Assembly (NCBI RefSeq): GCF_021088345.1
Contig: NZ_CP088156.1
Coordinates: 3,348,001-3,412,000 of the forward strand
Direction of reading: 5' to 3'
From: Bradyrhizobium ontarionense
GTDB lineage: Bacteria; Pseudomonadota; Alphaproteobacteria; Rhizobiales; Xanthobacteraceae
Length of the DNA: 64,000 nucleotides
Shown piece by piece: positions 43,323 through 54,022 of this stretch. The notes beneath the pieces were generated by a model. The model searched no databases. It was not told the origin of the DNA and saw only the letters and a program-made list of their open reading frames with translations. Within the stretch, counting starts at the first letter, position 1. Every line of letters begins with the position of its first letter. A program made the position numbers and the translations under genes.

Positions 43323-44891
43323 ATGCCTGATCCCGCGCCGGCCGATCCTCACAGCACACCTCCGCTCCTGCAGACGGTCGGATTGACCAAGCGCTATGGC
43401 GACTTCCTTGCCAACGATAGGATCGACATCGAGATCTGGCCGCGACAGATCCATGCCTTGCTTGGCGAGAACGGTGCCGGCAAGTCGACCCTGGTGAAGA
43501 CCATCTACGGTCTCGTGCAGCCCAGTGCGGGCGAGCTGCGCTGGCAGGGCGTACCGATCAAGCCGTCCGGGCCGGCGGAAGCGCGGGCGCTCGGGATCGG
43601 CATGGTCTTCCAGCATTTCTCCCTGTTCGACAATCTCACCGTGGCCGAGAACGTGGCGCTCGGGCTCGACGGCAAGGAGCCGTTCAAGGCGATCTCGGCC
43701 AGGCTTGCCGACGTCGCGCGCGACTACGGCCTGCCGCTCGATCCGAAGCGCGAGGTCTGGCAATTGTCGGTCGGCGAGCGCCAACGCATCGAGATCGTGC
43801 GCGCGCTGATGCAGAACCCGAAATTCCTGATCCTCGACGAGCCCACCGCCGTGCTGACGCCGCAGGAGGCCGATCAGCTGTTCGTGGTGTTGGAGCGTCT
43901 GAAGGCGGAAGGCCGCGCCATCCTCTACATCAGCCACAAGCTCGATGAGGTGAAGCGGCTGTGCGACACCGCTACCATTCTGCGCGGCGGCAAGAAGGTC
44001 GCGACCTGCAATCCGAAGCTCGAGACCGCAGCCTCGCTCGCCCGCATGATGGTGGGCACAGAGATCAAGCAGGTGAAGCCGCCGGCCGAACGCAAGACCA
44101 CTGTGCCCCGCCTGGTCGTCAATGATCTCAGCCTCGAGCCCGCCGAGCTGCATGGTGCCCGCCTTCAAAACGTTTCGTTCGAGTTGAAGGGCGGCGAAAT
44201 CCTCGGCATCGCCGGCGTCGCAGGCAACGGGCAGGACGAGCTGTTCGCAGCGCTGTCGGGTGAGCGCCTCGTCAAGGAGCCCGGTACCATCATCATCGAC
44301 GGCCTCGCCTGCGGCAATCTGTCGATCACGCAGCGGCGCAAGATGGGTGCGGCCTTCGTGCCCGAGGAACGGCTCGGGCATGGCACCGCGCCGCGCATGA
44401 GATTGTCGGAGAATGCGCTGCTGACAGGGCACGCCGCCAGCGACATGGTCCGCCACGGCTTCATCAATTCCGCGGCGACGCTGCGGACCGTCGATCGCAC
44501 CACCGAGACGTTCGACGTCCGCAAAGCCAAGCGCGATCCCGAAGCCGCGAGCTTGTCGGGCGGCAATCTGCAGAAATTCATCGTCGGCCGCGAGATCCTG
44601 CGCACGCCGGCGGTGCTCATCGTCAACCAGCCGACCTGGGGCGTGGATGCCGGCGCCGCCGCGATCATCCGCCAGGCACTGATCGATCTCGCCAGTGCCG
44701 GCGCCGCCGTGCTGGTCACCAGCCAGGACCTCGATGAGTTGATCGAGATCGCCGACCGTATCGCAGTGATGTTTCACGGGCACTTGTCAGAGGCGCTGCC
44801 GCGCGCCGAGGCCACGCGCGAAAAGCTGGGGCTGCTGATGGGCGGCGCCAGTCTCGACCAGAAGGAGGTCGCGCATGCAGCTCGTGCTTGA
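43323..44891 (+). CDS. BMP-type nucleoside/nucleobase ABC transporter ATPase (two ABC domains)
   Basis: The 522-residue protein carries two ABC modules. The first has a full Walker A GENGAGKSTLV, signature LSVGERQRIEIVRAL and LILDEPTAVLTPQEAD. The second has a degenerate P-loop (GIAGVAGNGQDEL) but keeps ASLSGGNLQKFIVGREI and VNQPTWGVDAGAA. This is the arrangement of RbsA/XylG/YufO-type ATPases. It is the first gene of a four-gene operon with two permeases and a BMP-type binding protein, and it overlaps the next gene by 17 bases. The nucleobase/nucleoside specificity is inferred from the binding protein class. Confidence 0.92.
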   Translation: MPDPAPADPHSTPPLLQTVGLTKRYGDFLANDRIDIEIWPRQIHALLGENGAGKSTLVKTIYGLVQPSAGELRWQGVPIKPSGPAEARALGIGMVFQHFSLFDNLTVAENVALGLDGKEPFKAISARLADVARDYGLPLDPKREVWQLSVGERQRIEIVRALMQNPKFLILDEPTAVLTPQEADQLFVVLERLKAEGRAILYISHKLDEVKRLCDTATILRGGKKVATCNPKLETAASLARMMVGTEIKQVKPPAERKTTVPRLVVNDLSLEPAELHGARLQNVSFELKGGEILGIAGVAGNGQDELFAALSGERLVKEPGTIIIDGLACGNLSITQRRKMGAAFVPEERLGHGTAPRMRLSENALLTGHAASDMVRHGFINSAATLRTVDRTTETFDVRKAKRDPEAASLSGGNLQKFIVGREILRTPAVLIVNQPTWGVDAGAAAIIRQALIDLASAGAAVLVTSQDLDELIEIADRIAVMFHGHLSEALPRAEATREKLGLLMGGASLDQKEVAHAARA

Positions 44892-45966
44892 GAAGCGCGC
44901 CGAGCGCTCGCGCACGATCGCGCTGGTCTCGCCGCTGATCGCGATTGGCCTGACGCTGGTCACCATGAGCGTGCTGTTCGCCATTCTCGGCAAGAACCCG
45001 ATCACGGCGCTCGGCGTCTACTTCATCGCGCCGCTCACCGACAGCTATTCGCTGCAGGAGATCGCGGTGAAGGCCACGCCGCTGGTGATGATCGCGATCG
45101 GATTATCGCTGTGCTATCTCGCCAACGTCTGGAACATCGGCGCCGAGGGCCAGTTCCTGATCGGCGCCGTCGCCGGCAGCTGGATCGCCGTCAAGACACA
45201 GGGCAGCGAGGCCGGGCATTGGGTGCTGCCGGCGATGCTGATCGCCGGCGCCGTCGCAGGCGCGCTCTATGCGCTGATCCCGGCGCTGTGCCGCGTGAAG
45301 TTCGGCGCCAGCGAAATCCTCACCAGCCTGATGCTGGTCTATGTCGCCGATCTCCTGCTCGACTATCTCGTACGCGGGCCCTGGCGTGACCCGGCCGGCT
45401 TCAACTTCCCGACGACGGCGGAGTTCGATCCAGTCGCGACGGTGCCGGTTTTGATCGAGGGCGGGCGACTGCATCTCGGCAGCCTCATCGCCCTGCTGGT
45501 CGTCGCCTGCGCCTTCGTGCTGCTCGACCGGACGATCAAGGGCTTCGAGATCCGCGTCGTCGGCGTGGCGCCGCGGGCCGCACGGTTCGGCGGCTTCAAT
45601 GCCAATCAGCTGGTGCTTCTGACCTTCGCCGTGTCGGGCGCGCTGGCAGGGCTCGCCGGGATCATCGAGGTGGCGGGACCGATCGGACATCTGCAGCCGG
45701 GTATCTCGCCAGGCTATGGCTTCACCGCGATCATCGTCGCCTTCCTCGGGCGGCTCAATCCGGTTGGAATATTAATTGCAGGACTTTTCCTCGCGCTGAC
45801 ATTCATTGGGGGTGAGCAGGCCCAGATCACGATGAAGATTCCGCTCGATGTGACCAAGGTCTTCCAGGGCATCCTGCTGTTCTACGTGCTCGCCTGCGAC
45901 TCCCTCATCCTCTACCGGTTCAAGCTCGTGTTCGCATCGCGGCAGGTCCAAAGTGGTGCTGGTTGA
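44875..45966 (+). CDS. BMP-type ABC transporter permease (YufP/NupP-like)
   Basis: This inner-membrane permease of 363 residues has about eight to ten hydrophobic segments. The family's LANVWNIGAEGQFLIGAVAGSW and FGASEILTSLMLVYVADLLLDYLVRGP are followed by PRAARFGGFNANQLVLLTFAVSGALAGLAG. It overlaps the ATPase gene by 17 bases and the next permease by 14, so the three are tightly coupled. It belongs to the branched-chain/ribose-like permease group found with BMP binding proteins. Confidence 0.92.
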   Translation: MQLVLEKRAERSRTIALVSPLIAIGLTLVTMSVLFAILGKNPITALGVYFIAPLTDSYSLQEIAVKATPLVMIAIGLSLCYLANVWNIGAEGQFLIGAVAGSWIAVKTQGSEAGHWVLPAMLIAGAVAGALYALIPALCRVKFGASEILTSLMLVYVADLLLDYLVRGPWRDPAGFNFPTTAEFDPVATVPVLIEGGRLHLGSLIALLVVACAFVLLDRTIKGFEIRVVGVAPRAARFGGFNANQLVLLTFAVSGALAGLAGIIEVAGPIGHLQPGISPGYGFTAIIVAFLGRLNPVGILIAGLFLALTFIGGEQAQITMKIPLDVTKVFQGILLFYVLACDSLILYRFKLVFASRQVQSGAG

Positions 45967-46870
45967 AGCAATCATCCTGTCGGTGCTCGCCGCATCGACG
46001 CCGCTGCTTTTGGCGGCGACTGGTGAGCTGGTCACCGAACGCTCCGGCGTTCTCAACCTCGGCGTTGAGGGCATGATGATCGTCGGCGCCGCCTGCGGCT
46101 TCGGCGGCGCCTGGCTGTCGGGATCGATCATCGTGGGCGCGATATGCGGCATCGTCGCCGGCATGGCGATGTCGCTGATCTTCGCGCTCATGACCCTGGG
46201 CCTGGCTGTGAATCAGGTGGCGACGGGCCTGGCGCTGACCATTCTCGGCATCGGCCTCTCCGGCCTGATCGGTGCGCGCTTCGTCGGCGAACGCATCACC
46301 ACGGCGCCGCACCTCTCCATTCCTGGCCTCAGCGACATCCCGCTGGTCGGTCGCATCCTGTTCGGCGAGGATGCGTTCGTCTATTTGTCGCTGGCCTTGA
46401 TCATCGCTGTCTGGTGGTTCCTCTATCGCACCCGCGCCGGACTCGTGCTGCGCGCCTGCGGCGACAACCACATCTCCGCGCACGCCCTCGGCTATCCGGT
46501 GCTGCGCATCCGCCTGCTCGCCGTGCTGTTCGGCGGCGGCTGTGCGGGCCTCGCCGGCGCCTATCTGCCGCTCGCCTACACGCCCTTCTTCATTCCCGGC
46601 ATGACGGCAGGCCGCGGCTGGATCGCACTGGCGCTGGTCGTGTTCGCGTCCTGGCGGCCGGGCCGGCTGGTCATCGGCGCCTATCTGTTCGGCGCGGTGA
46701 CGATCCTGCAGCTGCATGCGCAAGGCGCCGGCGTCGGCATTCCCTCGCAGTTCATGTCGGCGCTGCCCTATCTCGCCACCGTCATCGTGCTGGTGCTGCT
46801 GTCGCGCGCCCGCACTGGCGGCTCGACCGCGCCTGCTGCGCTGGGAACGGTGTTCGTGCCAGATCGCTAA
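45953..46870 (+). CDS. BMP-type ABC transporter permease (YufQ/NupQ-like)
   Basis: The 305-residue second permease starts with GTG at 45953. Its features are LTERSGVLNLGVEGMMIVGAA (seen as TERSGVLNLGVEGMM), TLGLAVNQVATGLALTILGIG, and PVLRIRLLAVLFGGGCAGLAGAYLPLAY. About eight hydrophobic segments are present. It forms a heterodimeric channel with the preceding permease. Confidence 0.92.
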   Translation: MVLVEAIILSVLAASTPLLLAATGELVTERSGVLNLGVEGMMIVGAACGFGGAWLSGSIIVGAICGIVAGMAMSLIFALMTLGLAVNQVATGLALTILGIGLSGLIGARFVGERITTAPHLSIPGLSDIPLVGRILFGEDAFVYLSLALIIAVWWFLYRTRAGLVLRACGDNHISAHALGYPVLRIRLLAVLFGGGCAGLAGAYLPLAYTPFFIPGMTAGRGWIALALVVFASWRPGRLVIGAYLFGAVTILQLHAQGAGVGIPSQFMSALPYLATVIVLVLLSRARTGGSTAPAALGTVFVPDR

Positions 46871-46951
46871 ACGTTTCATCCGGGGCGCCAGCGATGGGGC
46901 GCGACGCTCGGGATCACCCAGTTTTCCCCTGACAGTTTGGAGATACTGACG

Positions 46952-48031
46952 ATGATGAAAAGGCTTCTGGGCGCTGCTGCCGCGCTGGTGCTGGCGGGAA
47001 GCTTCGTCGGCACGGCTCACGCCGCCGACAAGCTGAAGGTCGGCTTCATCTATCTCGGCCCGATCGGCGATCTCGGCTGGACCTATCAGCACGAGCTCGC
47101 GCGTCAGGCGCTGGTCAAGGAGTTCGGCGACAAGATCGAGACCACCTATCTCGAGAACGTGCCGGAAGGGCCCGACTCCGAGCGCGCCATCGAGCAGCTG
47201 GTCCGCGCCGGCAACACGCTGATCTTCACGACCTCGTTCGGCTACATGGACCCGACCCTGAAGGTCGCCAAGAAGTATCCGAACGTGCATTTCGAGCACG
47301 CGACGGGTTACAAGCGCGACAAGAACACGTCGACCTATTCGTCGCGCTGGTACCAGGGCCGCTACATCCAGGGCGTCATTGCCGGCAAGATGTCGAAGGC
47401 CGGCGTGCTCGGCTATATCGGCTCGTTCCCGATTCCGGAGGTCATCTCGGGCATCAACGCCACGATCATCGGCGCGCAGACGGTCAATCCGAACATCAAG
47501 GTCAAGATCATCTGGGCCAACACCTGGTTCGACCCCGGCAAGGAAGCCGACGCCGCCAAGGCGCTGATTGACCAGGGCGCCGACATCATCATGCAGCATA
47601 CCGACAGCCCGGCGGCGATGCAGGTCGCAAGCGAGCGCGGCAAGCTCGCCTTCGGCCAGGATTCCGAGATGATCAAATTCGGACCGAAGACGCAGCTCAC
47701 CTCGATCCTCGACACCTGGGCGCCCTACTACATCTCCCGCGTCAAGGCCGAGCTCGACGGCACCTGGAAGTCGGAAGACACCTGGGGTGGCCTCGATTCC
47801 AAGATGTTCGAGATGGCGCCCTACACCAACATGCCCGACGACGTGAAGAAGCTGGCGGAGGAGACGCAGGCCGCGATCACCTCCGGCAAGCTGCATCCGT
47901 TCAAATGCCCCGTGCTCGGCCAGGACGGTAAGGAGGTCGAGTGCAAGGGCGGCGCAAATCTCGCCGACGGCCAGATCCTCGGCATGAACTTCTACGTCAA
48001 GGGCATCGACGACAAGGTGCCGGGCAAGTAA
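46952..48031 (+). CDS. BMP family ABC transporter substrate-binding protein
   Basis: The 359-residue periplasmic protein of the BmpA/PnrA class has a Sec signal (MMKRLLGAAAALVLAGSFVGTAHAAD). The family start is KLKVGFIYLGPIGDLGWTYQHE. FTTSFGYMDPTLKVAKKYPNVHFEHATGY and GVIAGKMSKAGVLGYIGSFPIPEVISGINA-like segments complete the match in order. The ATG at 46952 has GGAG nine bases upstream; TTG at 46937 is rejected. It is the last gene of its operon rather than the first, which is less common. Ligands in this class are purine nucleosides or bases. Confidence 0.92.
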   Translation: MMKRLLGAAAALVLAGSFVGTAHAADKLKVGFIYLGPIGDLGWTYQHELARQALVKEFGDKIETTYLENVPEGPDSERAIEQLVRAGNTLIFTTSFGYMDPTLKVAKKYPNVHFEHATGYKRDKNTSTYSSRWYQGRYIQGVIAGKMSKAGVLGYIGSFPIPEVISGINATIIGAQTVNPNIKVKIIWANTWFDPGKEADAAKALIDQGADIIMQHTDSPAAMQVASERGKLAFGQDSEMIKFGPKTQLTSILDTWAPYYISRVKAELDGTWKSEDTWGGLDSKMFEMAPYTNMPDDVKKLAEETQAAITSGKLHPFKCPVLGQDGKEVECKGGANLADGQILGMNFYVKGIDDKVPGK

Positions 48032-48044
48032 TCAAGCTGGAGCT

Positions 48045-48084
48045 ACCGATCACCCTGCAGCTCTGCTGCGGCAGGGTGATCGGT
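48045..48084 (+). terminator. Hairpin terminator after the BMP importer operon
   Basis: ACCGATCACCCTGC (48045-48058) pairs perfectly with GCAGGGTGATCGGT (48071-48084) across a 12-base loop. It lies 14 bases after the binding-protein stop. There is no long T run, so its strength as an intrinsic terminator is uncertain; it may also stabilise the 3' end. Confidence 0.65.
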
Positions 48085-48188
48085 ACTCACATTTGAGTTG
48101 GACCTTTTGTTGCGACGGATGATGAGGTAGATCGTTACCCGAATGCATCGTGTCGCACCGCCGACAGCCGTAACCGGGAGTTCCAACC

Positions 48189-49787
48189 GTGAACAGATCT
48201 ATCCTGCTCGTTGCCGTCTGCACTTCGGCGCTACTGACGAGTCCAGCCGCTTTCGCCAAGACCCTGGTTTTCTGCTCGGAAGGCAGCCCGGAGAACTTCT
48301 ATCCCGGTGTCAACACAACCGGGACATCGTTCGATGGCAATGAGCCAATCTACAACCGCATCGTCGAGTTCGAGCGCGGCAGCACGCAAGTCGTGCCGGG
48401 TCTCGCCGAAACATGGACGATCTCGCCCGATGGCACCACCTACACGTTCAACCTGCGCAAGGGCGTGAAGTGGCATTCGACCTCCAAGTCGTTCAAGCCG
48501 ACACGCGACTTCAATGCCGACGACATTCTGTTCTCGATCGAGCGGCAATGGAAGGAGGATAATCCCTATTTCAAGGTGACAAGCCCGAACCATTCGTATT
48601 TCGGCGACATGGCGATGCCGAAACTTTTGAAGTCGGTCGAGAAGATCGACGATTATACGATCAAGGTGACCCTCAATCAGCCGGAAGCCCCTTTCCTCGC
48701 GGATCTCGCGATGCCGTTCGCCGCGATCCAGTCGAAGGAATATGCCGACGCGATGCTGAAGGCCGGTACGCCCGAGAAGATCGACCAGGACCCGATCGGC
48801 ACCGGTCCATTCTATCTGGTGCAGTATCAAAAGGACGCCGTGATCCGTTACAAGGCGTTCCCCCAATATTGGGGCGGCAAGGCCAAGATCGACGATCTCG
48901 TCTATGCGATCACCCCGGATTCATCCGTTCGCTGGGCCAAGCTCCAGAAGGGCGAATGCGACGTGATGCCCTATCCGAACCCGGCCGATATCGACACCAT
49001 CAGGAAGGACCCGAACATCACGGTCTTGGAACAGCCAGGCCTCAACGTGGGCTATCTGGCGTTCAACACGCAGAAGAAGCCGTTCGATGACGTGCGCGTG
49101 CGCAAGGCCATGAGCATGGCGATCAACAAGAAGGCGATCATTGACGCGGTCTACCTGTCGACCGGCATCGCGGCAAAGAACCCGATCCCGCCGTCGATGT
49201 GGTCCTACAACGACGCCGTCAAGGACGATCCCTACGACCCCGAAGCGGCCAAGAAGCTTCTCTCCGATGCCGGATTTCCGAACGGCCTGGAGACGGATCT
49301 CTGGGCCATGCCGGTGCAGCGGCCCTACAATCCGAATGCCAAGCGCATCGCCGAACTGATGCAGGCCGACCTCGCCAAGATCGGCGTCAAGGCCGAGATC
49401 AAGTCGTTCGAATGGGGCGAATACCGCAAGCGGTTGCAGGCCGGCGAGCACCAGATGGGCATGTATGGCTGGACCGGCGACAATGGCGATCCCGACAATT
49501 TCCTGCACACGTTGCTCGGCTGTGCTTCGGCGTCGGGATCGGGGTCGAACATCGCCAAGTTCTGCTACAAGCCGTTCGACGATTTGGTCTTGAAGGCCAA
49601 GACCGTCAGCGACCAGGCCGAGCGTGCCAAGCTTTATGCGGAGGCCCAGGTGGTCTTCAAGGAGCAGGCACCGTGGTTTACCATCGCGCATGCGGTGCAG
49701 CTGAAGCCTATCAGCAAACGCGTGATCGACTTCAAGCTGTCGCCGTTCGGACGCCACAGCTTTTATGGCGTCGACGTCAAGGATTAG
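48189..49787 (+). CDS. dppA: Dipeptide-type ABC transporter substrate-binding protein
   Basis: The 532-residue SBP_bac_5 protein starts with GTG at 48189 (GGGAG upstream) and has a Sec signal ending in AFAKT. It matches DppA closely: TLVFCSEGSPENFYPGVNTTG, then YTFNLRKGVKWHST, DPIGTGPFYLVQYQKDAVI and YLAFNTQKKPFDDVRVRKAM. It binds dipeptides or heme/ALA-like compounds in the periplasm for the DppBCDF importer encoded just downstream. A mobile-type palindromic repeat separates it from dppB. Confidence 0.93.
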   Translation: MNRSILLVAVCTSALLTSPAAFAKTLVFCSEGSPENFYPGVNTTGTSFDGNEPIYNRIVEFERGSTQVVPGLAETWTISPDGTTYTFNLRKGVKWHSTSKSFKPTRDFNADDILFSIERQWKEDNPYFKVTSPNHSYFGDMAMPKLLKSVEKIDDYTIKVTLNQPEAPFLADLAMPFAAIQSKEYADAMLKAGTPEKIDQDPIGTGPFYLVQYQKDAVIRYKAFPQYWGGKAKIDDLVYAITPDSSVRWAKLQKGECDVMPYPNPADIDTIRKDPNITVLEQPGLNVGYLAFNTQKKPFDDVRVRKAMSMAINKKAIIDAVYLSTGIAAKNPIPPSMWSYNDAVKDDPYDPEAAKKLLSDAGFPNGLETDLWAMPVQRPYNPNAKRIAELMQADLAKIGVKAEIKSFEWGEYRKRLQAGEHQMGMYGWTGDNGDPDNFLHTLLGCASASGSGSNIAKFCYKPFDDLVLKAKTVSDQAERAKLYAEAQVVFKEQAPWFTIAHAVQLKPISKRVIDFKLSPFGRHSFYGVDVKD

Positions 49788-49863
49788 CGGATGGTGAGGG
49801 CGGAGCGGCCAACGCTGCCCCGCCGCTTATCTTATTGCGTCAGAACTGTTGAAACGTTCTCCG

Positions 49864-49970
49864 CGTCATTCCGGGGCATTCGCGAAGCGAATGAACCCGG
49901 AATCCATGGCGCCACCGTCTCCGAGGGCAAATGGATTCCGGGCCCACGCTTCGCGCGCCCCGGAATGACG
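49864..49970. repeat. Intergenic palindromic repeat (CGTCATTCCGGGGC type)
   Basis: CGTCATTCCGGGGC at the left and GCCCCGGAATGACG at the right are inverted, with nested GGAATCCATGG/ATGGATTCC arms. It sits between dppA and dppB, where such hairpins often stabilise the upstream binding-protein transcript. Confidence 0.75.
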
Positions 49971-50059
49971 ATGCAGAGAGGACGGTGTACTAACTGATCC
50001 AATACTGCCGAGACTCAGCAGGATTCACCTTCCCTTCCGAGGGGGATGAGAAAGACGGC

Positions 50060-51066
<1,007 letters not shown>

Positions 51067-51070
<4 letters not shown>

Positions 51071-51978
51071 GCGCCGAGCACCTCCCAACCCGCATCGTTT
51101 TGGCGCAAGCCGGCGCGCCGCCATCTCCATTGCTGGAGTTCTGGCAAGACTTCCGGAAAAATGCCGGGGCCGTCGCGGGCCTCGTCGTGATCGCGGTCCT
51201 GATCCTGCTCGCGCTGTCGGCCGATGTCGTCGCGCCGCATTCGCCTGTGCTCACCAACAATGCGGCATTCCTGAAGCCTCCCTTCTGGCAGCAGGGTGGA
51301 TCGCTCACCTATCCGCTCGGCACCGACGCGATCGGGCGCGATATTCTGTCCCGTCTCATCCATGGCGCGCGGCTGTCGCTTCTGATCGGCATCGCGGTGG
51401 TGACGTTGTCGGTGATAGCGGGAACGATCCTCGGCCTGGTTGCGGGCTTCTTCCGTGGCGTGACCGAGATTGCGATCATGCGGCTGATGGACATCACGTT
51501 GACACTGCCAAGCCTTCTGCTCGCGATCGTGATCGTCGCGATCCTCGGGCCGGGCCTGATGAATGCCATGCTGGCGGTCGCGATCGTGCTGCTGCCGCAC
51601 TATGTGCGGATCGCGCGTGCGGCCGTGATCAGCGAGGTCTCGAAGGACTACGTCATCGCGGCCAAGGTCGCGGGCGCCGGCCGGCTCCGCCTGATGTTCA
51701 AGGAGGTGCTGCCGAATTGCGCGGCGCCGCTGATCGTGCAGGCGACGCTCGGAATTTCCACCGCGATCCTGGACGCCGCCGCGCTCGGCTTTCTCGGTCT
51801 CGGCGCGCAACCGCCCCTGCCCGAATGGGGAACCATGCTGGCGGACGCGCGCGAATTCGTGCTGCGGGCGTGGTGGGTCGTCACGCTGCCGGGCTTGGCG
51901 ATCCTGCTGACGGTGCTCGCCTTCAACCTGCTCGGTGACGGGCTGCGCGACGCGCTCGATCCCAAGCTCAAACGATGA
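51067..51978 (+). CDS. dppC: Dipeptide ABC transporter permease DppC
   Basis: The 303-residue partner permease has an N-terminal OppC-type segment (LEFWQDFRKNAGAVAGLVVI) and the GTDAIGRDILSRLIHGARLSL motif. The EAA loop is VIAAKVAGAGRLRLMFKEVLPN, and AALGFLGLGAQPPLPEWGTML follows. Its start overlaps the dppB stop by four bases. It completes the channel with DppB. Confidence 0.94.
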
Positions 51979-52005
51979 TTTGCGCAAGTGAGTAAAGGCG
52001 ATCCG

Positions 52006-53040
52006 ATGCCGCTTCTCGAGATCGAAAATCTGTCGGTCGCATTTCCATCGCGGAACGGGATGGTCCGTGCCGTGGACGGCGTCAGCATCACGCTCGACAA
52101 GGGCGAGGTGCTGGGGATCGTCGGCGAGTCCGGATCCGGCAAGAGCGTCGGCATGCTGGCGCTGATGGGACTGGTGCCCTACCCCGGCCAAGTGCAGGCC
52201 GACAAATTGTTGTTCGAGGGACGGGATCTGCAGACCCTGTCCGACCGCGAGCGGCGCGCCCTCACCGGCAAGGACGTCGCGATGATCTTCCAGGAGCCGA
52301 CGACGTCGCTCAACCCCTCCTTTACGATCGGCTATCAGCTGGCCGAGACGTTGCGCATCCATGAGGGGATGGACCGCAGGGCCGCGCGGCGGCGGGTGAT
52401 CGAGCTGCTGGAGCAGGTCGGCATTCCGGCCGCAGAGAGCCGGCTCTCGGCCTATCCGCACCAGCTCTCGGGCGGCATGAACCAGCGCGTCATGATCGCG
52501 ATGGCGATCGCCTGCAATCCGAAGCTCCTGATCGCCGACGAGCCGACGACGGCGCTCGACGTCACCATCCAGGCCCAGATCCTGGATTTGCTGCTGTCGC
52601 TGCAGCGCGATCGCGGCATGGCGCTGATCCTCATCACCCACAACATGGGCGTGGTCTCGGACACGACCGAGCGGGTCGCCGTGATGTATGCGGGACAGAT
52701 CATGGAGCAGCGCCCGACCCCGAGCCTGTTCGCCTCGCCAGAGCATCCCTATACGGCAGCGCTGCTGGCGGCCCGCCCGGAGGCGAGCGACGGGGGACGG
52801 CTCGCCACCATCCCGGGCGTGGTGCCCGGCGCTTACGATCGGCCGCGCGGGTGCCTGTTCAGTCCACGTTGCGTCTATGCGACGCCGCTGACCGATGAGG
52901 TGCGTCCCGATCTGCGTCCCTGGAGCGACGGCCTGGTCCGTTGTCATTATCCGCTCGGCGATCCGACACGGGAGGAGCGACTTGCGGCCGACCGGCGCGG
53001 CATCGGCGCGACCAACGACAAGCGCGAGGCCGTGTCATGA
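52006..53040 (+). CDS. dppD: Dipeptide ABC transporter ATPase DppD
   Basis: The 344-residue ATPase has Walker [11 protein letters not shown]-loop [13 protein letters not shown], signature [15 protein letters not shown] and [14 protein letters not shown]. The oligopeptide-type C-terminal Cys motif ([14 protein letters not shown]) may bind a metal or cluster in this family. The ATG at 52006 with AAAGG seven bases upstream is chosen over GTG at 51988. It overlaps dppF as ATGA. Confidence 0.93.
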   Translation: MPLLEIENLSVAFPSRNGMVRAVDGVSITLDKGEVLGIVGESGSGKSVGMLALMGLVPYPGQVQADKLLFEGRDLQTLSDRERRALTGKDVAMIFQEPTTSLNPSFTIGYQLAETLRIHEGMDRRAARRRVIELLEQVGIPAAESRLSAYPHQLSGGMNQRVMIAMAIACNPKLLIADEPTTALDVTIQAQILDLLLSLQRDRGMALILITHNMGVVSDTTERVAVMYAGQIMEQRPTPSLFASPEHPYTAALLAARPEASDGGRLATIPGVVPGAYDRPRGCLFSPRCVYATPLTDEVRPDLRPWSDGLVRCHYPLGDPTREERLAADRRGIGATNDKREAVS

Positions 53041-54014
53041 CGGCGCTCGTCACCGCGGACGGCCTCAAGCGCAGTTACGAGGTCAAGCAGGGCCTGTTCC
53101 GCGCCCCGGCGCATCTGCAGGCGGTTGGCGGCGTGTCCTTTGCCATTGAAGCCGGCAAGACGCTGGCGATCGTCGGCGAATCCGGTTGCGGCAAATCGAC
53201 TCTCGCGCGACTGGTCACACTGATTGAGAAGCCGAACGCCGGCACGCTCACGCTCGACGGGCTCGACGCCGTCAATCCTCCTGGCAGCGCCGCGAGGACC
53301 TTGCGGCGTACCGTGCAGATCGTGTTTCAAAATCCATATGGCTCGCTCAACCCGCGCAAGCGTGTCGGCGCCATCCTCGAAGAGCCGCTGATCATCAACA
53401 CCGACCTCACCAAGCAGGAGCGGCGCGCGCAGGCGCTCGACATGATGGCGAAGGTCGGGCTGCGTGCTGAGCATTACGGCCGCTATCCGCACATGTTCTC
53501 CGGCGGCCAGCGGCAGCGCATCGCGATCGCGCGCGCCCTGATGTTGCGGCCGAAGCTGCTGGTTGCCGATGAGCCGGTCTCTGCGCTCGACATGTCGGTG
53601 CAGGCGCAGGTGCTCAACCTCCTGGTCGATCTGCAGCGCGAGCTGGGGCTGGCCTATCTCTTCATCTCGCACGATCTCGGCGTTGTCAGGCACATCGCCA
53701 ACGACGTGCTGATCATGTATCTGGGACTGGTCATGGAGCACGGGCCGAAGGAGCGCATTTTTGCGCGGCCGTTGCACCCCTATACGCAGGCCCTGGTCGA
53801 TGCCACGCCGGGTCTTGGTCGTAAACGTCAGCGGATCGTGCCCAAGGGCGAGTTGCCGTCGCCGCTCGACCCACCGGTCGGCTGCGTCTTCTCGACCCGC
53901 TGCCCCCATGTGACGGATCTCTGCCGCGCGCAGCGCCCGCCGCTGCGCCCGCTCGACAGTCGCCTCGTCGCCTGCCATTACGCCGAACGCTTCCTGGAGA
54001 CACAGGTGGCCTGA
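53037..54014 (+). CDS. dppF: Dipeptide ABC transporter ATPase DppF
   Basis: The 325-residue second ATPase has Walker [12 protein letters not shown]-loop [15 protein letters not shown], signature [15 protein letters not shown] and [15 protein letters not shown]. The C-terminal [16 protein letters not shown]ys motif follows. The ATG at 53037 overlaps the dppD stop; the longer frame to 52941 is a read-through into dppD. The gene ends eight bases from the convergent deaminase gene. Confidence 0.94.
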   Translation: MTALVTADGLKRSYEVKQGLFRAPAHLQAVGGVSFAIEAGKTLAIVGESGCGKSTLARLVTLIEKPNAGTLTLDGLDAVNPPGSAARTLRRTVQIVFQNPYGSLNPRKRVGAILEEPLIINTDLTKQERRAQALDMMAKVGLRAEHYGRYPHMFSGGQRQRIAIARALMLRPKLLVADEPVSALDMSVQAQVLNLLVDLQRELGLAYLFISHDLGVVRHIANDVLIMYLGLVMEHGPKERIFARPLHPYTQALVDATPGLGRKRQRIVPKGELPSPLDPPVGCVFSTRCPHVTDLCRAQRPPLRPLDSRLVACHYAERFLETQVA

Positions 54015-54022
54015 CGATCGTC

